Positions 30,646 to 40,500 of a stretch of DNA of 64,000 nucleotides are shown piece after piece; the stretch's first letter is position 1, and each line of letters opens with the position of its first letter. Below the pieces are notes generated by a model. The model saw nothing but the letters and a program-made list of their open reading frames with translations. It did not search any database and had not been told where the DNA came from. The position numbers and the translations under genes were made by a program. Source of the stretch: Martensiomyces pterosporus (Eukaryota; Kickxellomycota; Kickxellomycetes; Kickxellales; Kickxellaceae); assembly GCA_025201845.1 (NCBI GenBank), contig MU603997.1:22662-86661 (forward strand), read 5' to 3'.

Positions 30646-31136
30646 GGCTTGGAGAGCAGGAAGCGAGTAGCGTGTGGGAAGGGGAGAGTAGCCTCACAAA
30701 TGGCTGGTTGCTAATAGAAGGGTGGTAAGGCAAAGAGAAGAGAGAGCAGGCTGAGGGGCTGCCTGCCTTTCCCTGGTGGCCCTTGCTCGCCAGCACATGC
30801 GCGCTGCTGCCTGTTGGTTATCAGGCCCACCTGGCCTTCAATGTCCCCTGGCCCCGATCCACGCAAACCCTCCGACGTCTCCGAGTCGCTCTTTGTGCAC
30901 ACACGATGTCGATAAGGCTTCCGCGATGAGCCGATTACCAGAGAGGATCAAGAGCAGGCGGGCTTCCGCATGCACAGCGGCTGATGGCGAGCAAAAAAGG
31001 CAGCCAGCCCATTTTTGTTAGCGGTGCCGCATGTTCTCGCTCTGCAGATTTGCTGCCCGTTTTCTGCTTGCCATTTCAACTCCTGCATTTGCCTCAAGCA
31101 CAGCAGCCGCTGCAACACATACGCACAGACGCGCCG
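30646..31136. promoter_or_regulatory. Divergent promoter region between FUM1 and CMC1
   Basis: 491 bp between start codons, without coding potential that I can support. Both neighbours serve mitochondrial metabolism, so shared regulation is possible but untested. Confidence 0.45.
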
Positions 31137-31493
31137 ATGGACCCCGAGGAGATAGAGCGGCTAAAGACGCCTGGGCCGCCAGTGGAGGCGCCGGAATTGT
31201 CGCCTAGCCTTCGCCTGGCGTCGCTTACGCGGCGAGAGGAAAACACAGTTATTGACATGCGGCGGAAGCACGCGTATGCTCGGTGCGCCGAGGCCATGCG
31301 CCTGTTCTCAGAATGCAGCTCAAAGTACACCATTGGCGTTGTATGGAACTGCAAGGTGCAGAAGGAAATCATGAACGAGTGCCTGCGCCGCGCGAACACC
31401 GTCGACGATATGGACCGCGCCCGGTCGATCTACGTGCACGAGAAGCAGCTCCACATGAAGGAAAAGGAGAACAAGCCACGCACGCTTATTTAG
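31137..31493 (+). CDS. CMC1: COX assembly mitochondrial protein, CMC1 family
   Basis: 118 aa from the ATG at 31137 (MDPEEIERLKTPGPP). The hallmark is a twin CX9C motif, CAEAMRLFSEC and CKVQKEIMNEC, the CHCH fold oxidised by Mia40 in the intermembrane space. The spacing and the WNC before the second helix match the Cmc1/CMC family, which stabilises newly made Cox1 during cytochrome oxidase assembly. A Lys/Glu-rich C-terminus follows. The frame is open upstream, but this ATG begins the conserved protein. Confidence 0.85.
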   Translation: MDPEEIERLKTPGPPVEAPELSPSLRLASLTRREENTVIDMRRKHAYARCAEAMRLFSECSSKYTIGVVWNCKVQKEIMNECLRRANTVDDMDRARSIYVHEKQLHMKEKENKPRTLI

Positions 31494-31607
31494 AGCCCTT
31501 GCCGCGTTCTCTTGCTGCCACACTCGCCTACAGTATCCTCTTTACACAAAAAAGCGGTGCATGTGGGTGCCATATTTCCGCATCGCCATCAAACAAGTTC
31601 AAATTCC

Positions 31608-31624
31608 AAAAAAAAAAAAAAAAA
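31608..31624. repeat. A17 homopolymer
   Basis: Seventeen consecutive A about 115 bp after the CMC1 stop and 67 bp before the DHX35-like ATG. It could be a promoter nucleosome-excluding poly(dA:dT) tract or a 3'-end element. Confidence 0.9.
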
Positions 31625-31690
31625 CTAAACACAGCGACAGAAAAGTGTTTGGCGTAGTTGCTTTACTTGAGGTTATTGAAATCCACACAC

Positions 31691-33871
31691 ATGTGCGCAA
31701 AGCGGCACAAAAGCCAGGAAGGCGCAGTCGATCGGCGAGAGTATCTGCCGACTGGTGAGCGGATCAGTGCGGCGCCGACGCGAGAATCAGAGCGCTCAAA
31801 GAGGATCGATGGCGGTCGCGGTGTGGCCGGAGCTGAAGCTGGAGCGGGATTTATACGCAGCTACTACAGCGATGCCACCACAGCTGGCTATAATGCGGGG
31901 CAGATGCACACGTGTGAGCTGAGGCGCCGGCTACCGGTGTTCAAGCATCGGATGAAGATATTGTACGCGCTGGAAAAGTACCGCACATTGGTCGTCGTTG
32001 GCGAGCCAGGTTCGGGCAAGTCGACGCAGCTGCCGCAGTATCTATATGAGGCTGGGTGGGCTGCTGACAACAAGACCATTGGGTGCACGCAGCCGAGAAG
32101 CATCGCTGCAGCAATGCTCGCGCAGCGCGTATCTGAGGAGATGGGCGTCGATCTGGGCACAGCAGTGGGGTATTCGGTCAGGTTCTCCAACGCATGCAGC
32201 CGAGAAGCAACGCGCATAAAGTATCTTACCGACGGAACTCTGATACGCGAGTGTCTGGCTGATCCCCTGCTGAGCGAGTACTCGGTTGTTGTTGTCGATG
32301 AGGCTCAAGATCGCAGTCTCGCTACAGACACGCTCCTTGCCCTGCTAAAGAAGATCCAGCAAAAGCGCAGCGACTTTCGAGTCATCGTTTCCTCAGCTTC
32401 GATAGATGCCGGGCGATTCAAGGATTACTTTGAGTCCAATGTGGCTGCAAGCTGGTCGCCACAGGATAGCGCGGCCACAATAGTGTCAATCTCCGGAAGG
32501 CAGTTTCCTGTTGACACCCACTACCTCAACGCACCATGCGAAGACTACTTGGTGGCTGCCGTGGAGACGGTGCTCAGCATCCACAAGAACGAGGCCGCAG
32601 GAGACATTTTGGTGTTCCTGCCAGGAAAAGATGACATTGACGCTGCGATAGCGAGCCTTGAGGAATGCGCCAGCGCAGGCCGCAGCTCCCTTGCTATCCT
32701 TCCCGCCCCGCTCTATGCTGGTCTCTCGACAGAAGGGCAGCAGCTGGTCTTTGATCCAGCACCGCATGGGATGCGAAAGGTGGTTTTGGCAACAAACGTC
32801 GCCGAGACGTCAGTGACTTTGGACGGCATCGCTTATGTGGTGGACTGTGGGTTTGCCAAGCAGCGAGTATTTGATCCTGCATGCGGCATTGACAGATTGG
32901 CGACTCTTCCCATCTCTAAATCCTCAGCAAAGCAGCGGGCAGGAAGGGCAGGGAGAACGCAGCCTGGCAAAGTCTACAGGCTTTACACGCATGCTGCGTT
33001 CAGCTCCAGCGTGTTTCCTGACCACAGCGTCCCCGAGGTGTGCAGGCTCTCGCTGGCGTCTATGCTCCTCACGCTGAAGGCACTGGGTGTTGGCAACCTG
33101 GTGCGGTTCGACTATTTCCAGCCTCCACCACCGGCGCTTCTGTCGCATGGGCTGGAAATGCTTGCCAGTCTGGGAGCCATTAGCCCGCAAACAGGAGTGC
33201 TCACACCGGCATTTGGGCTGTATTTAGCAGAGCTTCCGCTGGAGCCTGCGCTCGGCGCATGTCTGCTGAACAGCGCGCGGCAATACAGCTGCGCCAAGGA
33301 GGCCGTTGCTGCAGTGTCGATGATATCCGTTGGGAACCCGTTTGTTGTCCCAAGCAGCCAGCGTGCCGAGGCAGCGGAGGACAGGCGTAGTTTTGTGGTC
33401 CAAGAGGGCGATGTCTTGACACTCGTCAATGCCTTGCTTGCGTACCAGAGTGTCCCAGCCCGGCGCAGAAGCCAATGGTGCCGTCTGCACTTCCTGAACC
33501 CTAGAACCATGGATCAAGCAGACCGCATCAGCAGACAGCTTCAGGGGTACATCGTCAAAATGGGATACCAAAATGTGCACAGCTCGTGTGGCCGCGACTT
33601 TGCGCTGCTTCAGAAATGCCTGGTGTCTGGGTTCTTTGCCAATGCCGCAAAGCTAGAGCCACATGGTGCATACCAACTCCTCAGAGACGGCGGCAGTGGT
33701 GTCCTGGTGCACGCACACCCGACGTCGGTCTTCTTCTCAGAGAGTGCCAAGCCCCAGTATGTCGTCTTTGCTGAGGCCATGGATACCACAAAGGTGTACA
33801 TGAGGAACATAACCGCCATTGATCCAGGCTGGCTCTCTGAGATAGCCCCACACTACTACTCAATAAAGTGA
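31691..33871 (+). CDS. DEAH-family RNA helicase, DHX35-like, with motif II DEAQ
   Basis: 726 aa from the first in-frame ATG at 31691. The frame is open a little upstream without an ATG, so an extra 5' exon is possible. Helicase motifs: GEPGSGKS (residues 104-111), TQPRS, LTDGTLIRE, DEAQ (203-206) in place of DEAH, SAS (235-237) in place of SAT, the motif V region NVAETSVTLDGIAYVVDCG, and QRAGRAGR (415-422). HA2 and OB-fold regions follow. The segment before Walker A (LPVFKHRMKILYALEKY) and the overall length match DHX35, a helicase associated with the catalytic spliceosome in animals and filamentous fungi. Altered motifs II and III suggest changed ATPase coupling. The stop is inside an AATAAA-overlapping end, 81 bp from the CRD1 stop. 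Confidence 0.88.
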   Translation: MCAKRHKSQEGAVDRREYLPTGERISAAPTRESERSKRIDGGRGVAGAEAGAGFIRSYYSDATTAGYNAGQMHTCELRRRLPVFKHRMKILYALEKYRTLVVVGEPGSGKSTQLPQYLYEAGWAADNKTIGCTQPRSIAAAMLAQRVSEEMGVDLGTAVGYSVRFSNACSREATRIKYLTDGTLIRECLADPLLSEYSVVVVDEAQDRSLATDTLLALLKKIQQKRSDFRVIVSSASIDAGRFKDYFESNVAASWSPQDSAATIVSISGRQFPVDTHYLNAPCEDYLVAAVETVLSIHKNEAAGDILVFLPGKDDIDAAIASLEECASAGRSSLAILPAPLYAGLSTEGQQLVFDPAPHGMRKVVLATNVAETSVTLDGIAYVVDCGFAKQRVFDPACGIDRLATLPISKSSAKQRAGRAGRTQPGKVYRLYTHAAFSSSVFPDHSVPEVCRLSLASMLLTLKALGVGNLVRFDYFQPPPPALLSHGLEMLASLGAISPQTGVLTPAFGLYLAELPLEPALGACLLNSARQYSCAKEAVAAVSMISVGNPFVVPSSQRAEAAEDRRSFVVQEGDVLTLVNALLAYQSVPARRRSQWCRLHFLNPRTMDQADRISRQLQGYIVKMGYQNVHSSCGRDFALLQKCLVSGFFANAAKLEPHGAYQLLRDGGSGVLVHAHPTSVFFSESAKPQYVVFAEAMDTTKVYMRNITAIDPGWLSEIAPHYYSIK

Positions 33872-33952
33872 GCAAACCGGTCTGGGTCCTCAATACAAAC
33901 AAACATGTGTATTGCGTGTGTAAGGAGAAGAGGGGGCACTAGCAACGCGCAA

Positions 33953-35090
33953 CTAGTGCTTCTTGGGCAAAATGCGAGGCTTTGGGATCCGCTTGGCGAC
34001 TTCGGCCTTTGTCAGTCGATGCACGGCGTCCTTGGATGCCAGATATCCGATGCCAGAAAGAACAGTTGTCGTCCCCGTCAGCCACTGCAATCCAACCAGG
34101 CCAGCAAAGTCTGCTGGGATGCCCAGCACAGGGGATGTGAGCGTGGCTGCCATCAGAAGGAGCTGCAGCGCAGTGTTCCACTTGCTGATCCGAGTGGGTC
34201 TGACCTCGACAGACGGGATGGAAAGGTCAAAGTACCTTTTGAGCGTTTTGGGGGCTGGCAACGTAGCCCACCTGATAAAAAAGGCCGCCAGCGAGAGCGC
34301 GACGTCTCTCCCAATGATAACTGCCGCCAGCGGCGTGGGCAATAGCCCGCCATACGTTAGGGCTACAGTCAGCGTAGTCATCAGAACCTTGTCAGCGGCT
34401 GGGTCAATGATCGAGCCAACAAAGGTCTGCATGTTGTATTTGCGAGCAATGTACCCATCCAGCGCATCGGTCAGCCCAAACACAACACACCCGCCTAGCG
34501 CCCACGCATACTCCTGCTGCACGATAAGATAGCCGATGTACGGCGAAGAAAGGATGCGTGCCATCGTCAGCGCATTCGGGATGGTTGCAACCCTTTCGTG
34601 GTGGTCCTGAACAGCAGGCATCTGCGTCTTGCTGCTTACTTCTGGCGCTTCGCGCTTCGCACCTGGCTTCTCAGCTTCCATTGAGTATGGCGACTTTTGC
34701 AGGCGGCTGGTGGCATGCACACGCAGCAGACCTCGTTGCCGAAAGTCGATCGAGCGGCGGTTCTGTGCTAGTCTGCAGACATGGCTTTGGTAAGAAATCC
34801 GTGCTGGCGAGGTAGATATCCGTAACGACCGTATCTGCGATCCAAGCAGCGAGCTGGCACTCCCCAGCGACCTTGAATCGGGGCGGGTGGTCCTACTGGC
34901 ATTGCTGCAAACGGGTTATAATACAGGGCAGCAGAGTGAGCCAAAAGGGAGGAGGAAAGGCGTGGATGTAGATAAAGGGGAGCCGGCGGCACCTGTTTCC
35001 CAAAAGCAAACCGCCAGAATCCCAACCAGAGGCTACTTACCATAGCGCGCTCACGCATAAACGCCCTGAATTTCCAGCTCCAAAGACCAT
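33953..35090 (-). CDS. CRD1: Cardiolipin synthase (CDP-alcohol phosphatidyltransferase)
   Basis: Two exons: 35090..35041 (50 nt) and 34904..33953, around a 136-bp intron (donor CTATG|GTAAGT, acceptor TTTGCAG|C). The joined frame gives 333 aa. The first about 100 residues are rich in Arg and Ser with almost no acidic residues (for example SLLGSQIRSLRISTSPARIS), a clear matrix-type presequence that would be lost if translation began in exon 2. The CDP-OH-P motif DALDGYIAR followed by GSIIDPAADK holds the paired metal-binding Asp residues. Several membrane segments follow. It makes cardiolipin from phosphatidylglycerol and CDP-diacylglycerol in the inner membrane. Confidence 0.93.
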
Positions 35091-35378
35091 GGTTCCGCGG
35101 CCAAGCTCCTTTGAATGGCAATTGGACAACAGAGCCGGAAAACAAAAAACAAAAAAAGAAAGAGAAGAGGTGGGAGAAGCCGTTTGGCAGGCTCTCATGA
35201 ACCAGAAGCAGGCAGTGCTAGCATTGTTTGTGCAGGTGGCAGCCGCCGGGGAACTATGGAGTAAAGTGCTGATATCAGATGGCTGCCATTTGGCGACAAA
35301 AGATGGCGATTGAAACGGAGCACAGGCACTGATTGCAAGCAAAAAAAGACGCTGCTTTTGCTACTTTAGACAGGTGTT

Positions 35379-37100
35379 CTACTCGGCAAGAATAAAAGGC
35401 ACGTATTCGATGTCGTTGACTTCCTGGGCTTCCCACAGACGCCGGTTCTCCCGCCGGCGGTCTCCTCGCCTCCGTGCCAAGATAATGGCAAACAAAAGCC
35501 CTAGCAAGCCAACGCTTGTCGACAGTATGAATGCATCGCGGTAGCATCCGCCCTTGGCGCACTTTGACGGGTCCTGGTCGGGCAGGTTCGAGTCATAAAT
35601 ATAGCCAAAGAACGCACCGAGTCCCTGTCCGCTGAACCCAATGCATGCGCTGGTCAGCCCCCAGTTGGATCCAAAATGGCGCGTGCCAAACCAAACGCTG
35701 ACCAGGGTCGGCACAAACCCGAAAATAAGCCCATAGCTTAGGCCAGTCCATGCGCTGCCAACCCACAGCATCGTGAGGGTTTCTGCAGAGCCAAGGATCA
35801 CCTGGGACACCGCCATGCTGAACACAACCACGACAAGAATGCCGCTGCGCGGGAGGTTCCACATGCGCTTGCAAGCATCCGCAACTATGCCGATGCCCAG
35901 GCGTCCAATGAAGCTGCCCAGACTCACTGTAGCGACATGGTGGTTGATCAGGCGCTGCGCCGTGCTAGGCTCCGGGTTGTCGACAGACGAGTAGTACAGC
36001 GCGTTGACGATCGTTCCGACGTTGTTGTTGTAGAACACACCGATGCCTGCGCAAAGGAAAAGCACCAGAGCCAGCAGCTGGGCTTCGGGATCAGCTATGT
36101 AAGCGAGCCCACCCAGATCTCGCGCCGTGTCGTAGTCAAGGCCGTCTGGGTTGCTGGGCTGGCGGACACCAGGCTGAGTGCTGCTGCCGGTTGTACCAGT
36201 GCCAGCTGGAATCGTGTCTGTGCTGTTAGCGGCACCAGACTGCGGCTCGTTGGGCCCTGCCTCGGAGGCGCCCATCTCGGCTGCGCTAGATTCGACATCC
36301 AGACCCGGCGCTATGGCGCTGTACCCGGCGGCGCCATTATCCTTTGGCATGCTGGAATGGGCATGGATCAGCAGGCCTTGCTCTTCGGCGTCAGAGATCG
36401 ACTCAGATGCATAGTCGATGCTGCTTGAGGCAGCGTCGCCGCCAGCAGTGCCAACCACAAACCCCTCAGGGATACCGCGACGGTGGCGACTGGGGCCAAA
36501 CCCAACCACCGAAAGGCTGAGCGCAGCAAATGCGGATGCTCCGAGGCCGAGGTACGACAGGAACTTCAGATACCCAAATGTGTCGGGCGTGTCGCCGACA
36601 GCAAAGAACAGCGTGTTTATGTGGGACAGCACAAAGGGAGACAGGCCAAAGAACGCAATGCACAGGGAAACGGCGCTGCCGCGGTTCTGCTTAAAGTTCT
36701 TTGTCGTTGTTGTGACTGCTGCCATGTTCGCCGCCTGAGCAGCCAGCCCAACCAGCACCATATAGCCTGCGAGCACTAGCCAGTGTGGCAGAGCGACGGC
36801 TCCGCTGTATGTGTACGCCAGGGCTGAAAATGCCGCGCAAGAGGTGGCTGCTGCAAAAACAGACAGCACTCGGGGGCCTGCAGTGTCTGCCGCCCACCCA
36901 AAGAGCGGCCCCGAAAGCAGGAGTCCATAGTTTGCGGAGATGGCCACCACGTTGCTCTGTGTGCTGGTCAGGTGCAGCCGCTGAGAGAGCGCCGGGCCGT
37001 ACGTTGAAAACAAATACACTGTGCCTGCTGTGGTCGTAGACAGACATGCCCCCAGCATGGACACTGTTCGCAGCCAGTGCCGCTGGCTGCGCGACGTCAT
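35379..37100 (-). CDS. MFS transporter, MCH1/nodulin-like family
   Basis: 573 aa from the ATG at 37100 (MTSRSQRHWLRTVSML). Twelve or so hydrophobic segments are split by a long Ser/Gly-rich loop (about residues 220-340). The N-terminal half begins GTVYLFSTYGPALSQRLHLT and contains NYGLLLSGPLFGWAADTAGPR, the nodulin-like MFS signature seen in yeast Mch1. The C-terminal half has FIGRLGIGIVADACKR (motif A-like) and GLSYGLIFGFVPTLVSVWFG. Yeast Mch1 localises to the vacuole and does not carry monocarboxylates despite its name; the substrate is unknown. The central loop is predicted cytosolic and could be regulatory. Confidence 0.82.
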   Translation of the reverse strand: MTSRSQRHWLRTVSMLGACLSTTTAGTVYLFSTYGPALSQRLHLTSTQSNVVAISANYGLLLSGPLFGWAADTAGPRVLSVFAAATSCAAFSALAYTYSGAVALPHWLVLAGYMVLVGLAAQAANMAAVTTTTKNFKQNRGSAVSLCIAFFGLSPFVLSHINTLFFAVGDTPDTFGYLKFLSYLGLGASAFAALSLSVVGFGPSRHRRGIPEGFVVGTAGGDAASSSIDYASESISDAEEQGLLIHAHSSMPKDNGAAGYSAIAPGLDVESSAAEMGASEAGPNEPQSGAANSTDTIPAGTGTTGSSTQPGVRQPSNPDGLDYDTARDLGGLAYIADPEAQLLALVLFLCAGIGVFYNNNVGTIVNALYYSSVDNPEPSTAQRLINHHVATVSLGSFIGRLGIGIVADACKRMWNLPRSGILVVVVFSMAVSQVILGSAETLTMLWVGSAWTGLSYGLIFGFVPTLVSVWFGTRHFGSNWGLTSACIGFSGQGLGAFFGYIYDSNLPDQDPSKCAKGGCYRDAFILSTSVGLLGLLFAIILARRRGDRRRENRRLWEAQEVNDIEYVPFILAE

Positions 37101-37569
37101 GGCGGATGCCGGAAAAGTGCTTGGCGTGGTTCGTACAGATGGGCAGCCGCAGGCAGGCCAAAGAGTGCAGGAGATAGCAGCTAGCTGCAAGTAGGCCAGC
37201 TAGACTGGTGCGCGATATCTACAAGAAGCGGGCAACAGGCAACACAGGCTGGTTGGCTCGTTGGGATGGACACGTCAAAGCTCAGGCAAACCACACAGGG
37301 GTTTAGGGGCAAGATAGAGGTTGAATGGAAAATGCTGAATTCAAATGCAAGCAGCACGAACAGTAAAACGAGACAAAAAAAAATAGATGAAAAAAAATAG
37401 ATGGAAGCAGAGGCAAAAGACAGGAAAGACACGCAGGAGTCATGCTGCAAGCAGCACCTGGGATCATCGCCATTGAGGCTGAAATAGTGCTGGCACCCAG
37501 CAGGTACGTGTGAGCATGTGGCCATTCCTTGGATCGCCTCCCCCCATTTGCACGCTCACACGCCTTTGC
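37101..37569. other. Intergenic, 469 bp
   Basis: Between the MFS transporter start and the ATR stop, both on the minus strand. It has A-rich tracts (A9 near 37376) and no supported gene. Confidence 0.5.
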
Positions 37570-40500
37570 CTACATGTAGGCAGCCCAGCCAATGTACATC
37601 TGAAACAGCCGTGCTGGACTGGTAGCCTCGCGAATGAGCTCGTCGACTTGGCCCTCGACCGAAAGGGGCACGAAGCCCCCATACAGTATTCCTTGCAGCT
37701 TTCGGCTGATTTTTTGCAGGCACTGCGCAGCCTGCTCGTTGGGCTGTCCGGTGTCCTTGCCTGACGCTGCTCGGCTAGACCGGGTTGCGCGCTTGCTCCA
37801 CTCGACGAGCGGGTCATGGAGAAACGCCTCCAGCACCGACATCAGGGCATCCCTGTGCTCGCGCAGGAGCCCCAGCGTCATCTCGCATGTCCTCCTGAAT
37901 GTGCCCTCATACCCCGTGACGCCCATTGCATCCACCATGTTGTGCGTCAGGCGGAACGGCACCTTCTCTGGCTTTTCCAGCGTCATTCCCTTTTCAAACA
38001 GGCAGTTGAAATCGACGTGGACAACTCCGCCGGTGCTCTCGTCCAGCAGAATGTTCTCACAGTGCCGGTCGCCCAGCCCGAGCATGTGGCCCACCATGGA
38101 CATCACAGCTGCAGTGCGGGTGAAGTTTGTGCGGCTGGCGAGCCAGCGCGCTGGGTCCGGGAACGACTGCAGGAACCACTCGTGCAGAACCGACGGGAAG
38201 AGTGGCAGCAGGGTGTTTGTAAACAGCTCCTCATGCGACGGGCTGTTCTTGTCCAGAATCGACTTCACTTGTGTCATCGAGATGGCGACTCCGTGCGCCT
38301 TGTAGAGACTCAGCAGGACATGTCTGATGCCTGTTGTTGGCCCAACCCACTGGATCAGGCCGCACTCCTCGTTCAGCGGCACCACGGCGTATGTGCGGAT
38401 GTGCAGCCCGCGCTTGTGCGTCTGCGAGTTTGCGCTCAGCAGCTGGTTGATCATCGAGTTGAACTCCATCAAGCGCGCATCCTTGCGCAGGTCGTCCTTC
38501 GGCTTGCACAGGAAGCGGTAGCTGCGCCCGTCGCTGCCAATGATGACGATCTTTTTGGGCCGCTGGAGCGAGCGCATAACCTCGATTTCGTCGGAAAAGC
38601 TGCTGATCGTGGGCAGGTCGCCCGAGAATGGCTGGTGCAGCATCGCGCGCTGGGAGGCAGTGTGTGCATTGCCGCCCACCTCTGCGCTTCCCACAGAGCC
38701 GCTCCACAGAGACGTCAGTGCTAGCTCGTACTCGGCGCTGCTTGCCGTGTCTGGGAGCGATGGCACTAGGCTGCTTTGCAGCGGGATGACAATGTCAAGA
38801 GGAGTGCTCCTGGCCAGTGCCTTGAAGTCCTTGGCCATGTGCATCGCTGTGGCTGTGCGGCCCGGAGGCACAGCGTTGCACAGGCCCAGCAGCAAATCGG
38901 TCAGCTTCGACGCCTGCTGAATGAGCCCGCCGACGCCCCTTGCGCGGCTTCGGCCGCCAGAGTTGCCCATTGCCTCGGGCCCGTGTGCAGCGCGCGCTTT
39001 GGCCAGAATCACGTTGCATCTCTCTGAGCGCGCAGCATACGTTGATCGCTGGACCCCCATGAGCTGCCACAGCGTCTGCTGCGGGTACAGCTCAAGAACG
39101 CTCAGGATGATGCTCTCCAGCACAGAAAACACCTCCTCGTTCGGGTGGCAGATGCGCGACACCAGCTGCGACAGGACCACAAGGAAGCTGTATGCCGGCA
39201 GGCGCCTTGCCATGTTGCTCATCACCCTGTTTGTCGTCTTAAACCTCTCGACCAAGCGGGTGTTCTTGGCATCCGCGGGGTTGAGGATGTTTGCGCCAAA
39301 GTCGAGCCAGACAGTCAGCAGGCGCGGCAATGCCTGAAATAGGAACCGCGAGCTGTAAATAACGGTGCGGCTGTAGTGCCTGATCACATAGTATTGCAGC
39401 GAGGCCAGCTGCAGGTTGCGGTGGTCGTGCTGAGCCTTTGACGTGTGCGACGAGTCCTTTTCGCTCAAAGTCGTAAACAGGCTGTCGTACAGGCGGCCCT
39501 GAGCATAGTGGACCCTGTCGCTCTCTTGAGTGCGCATAATTCGGTCGTAGCGCGCAAGCAGCACCGATGTGCTGACTGCGTTGGTCGATTCCTGCCAGCG
39601 CGATAGGAGCAGCGACGCCTTAGTGAACGCCGCCTTGGCCTCCTCGATTTCCTGGGTGAGCTGGAGCGGATCGTGGGCGCCCTTGTCATGCGTATCCGAA
39701 CCCAGCGACTGCACAGCAACCCCACCAGTGAATGTGGAGCTCACGCACTGCTCGTTGTCGCCTCGTATCTTCAGCTTCTCCGACAGGCAGTCGACAACAC
39801 GGCCCATCTCCGACATGGCGTCGGCCGAGTGGCCCTCATCCCACAGAATCTGGGCGCGCTCTGCCTGCAGCGAGGCAAGCAGCGCAGCCGACGCTGGGCT
39901 GGCGAGCTCGGCATGCATCAGAATGCCAAGCGCGGTTGAGCGGAACCCAGCAAGTCGAGCCAGCTGCGCTGCCTGCAAGTGCGACAGCGCTGTTTGCCGG
40001 CTGATTGTCTCTGCACATGCCGCGTAGTTTTCCTTGGAGGTGCTCCCGGCACAGCTGTCAAGCAGCATGCTGTACAGACGCGTGTGGAGCGCCAGCACTG
40101 GCTCTTGTACGTCGTATATTGGCGGGAGACAGGCCATGCGAGCGCCCCACTGCTCCGCTAGGCTGCAGAGTGAGCTGGGAGAGATGGCGGATGCACTGTT
40201 TTCCTTGCCCCCAGAGATATCCACATGTCTGGCAAGCAGCCCGATGTCTCCCAGCATGTGCGTGTGGATATCGATGGGTGCAGCGCTTGCGCCAGACACC
40301 GAGTGCACATTGCCAGTTGCCAGTCTGCGCAGCGTGCTGCTCTCGGCAATGTCGCTGCCTGCACTCTGGAACGCCAGACTAACCAAATCAACAGTGGATA
40401 GGCTAGACAGGCCACTGCCGGCTTGCGTGTCGCGCGCTACGTAGGCACTCAGAGGTAGTGGCAGCGACACGCTGCCAATGTCGCTATGGTGGTTGTTGAT

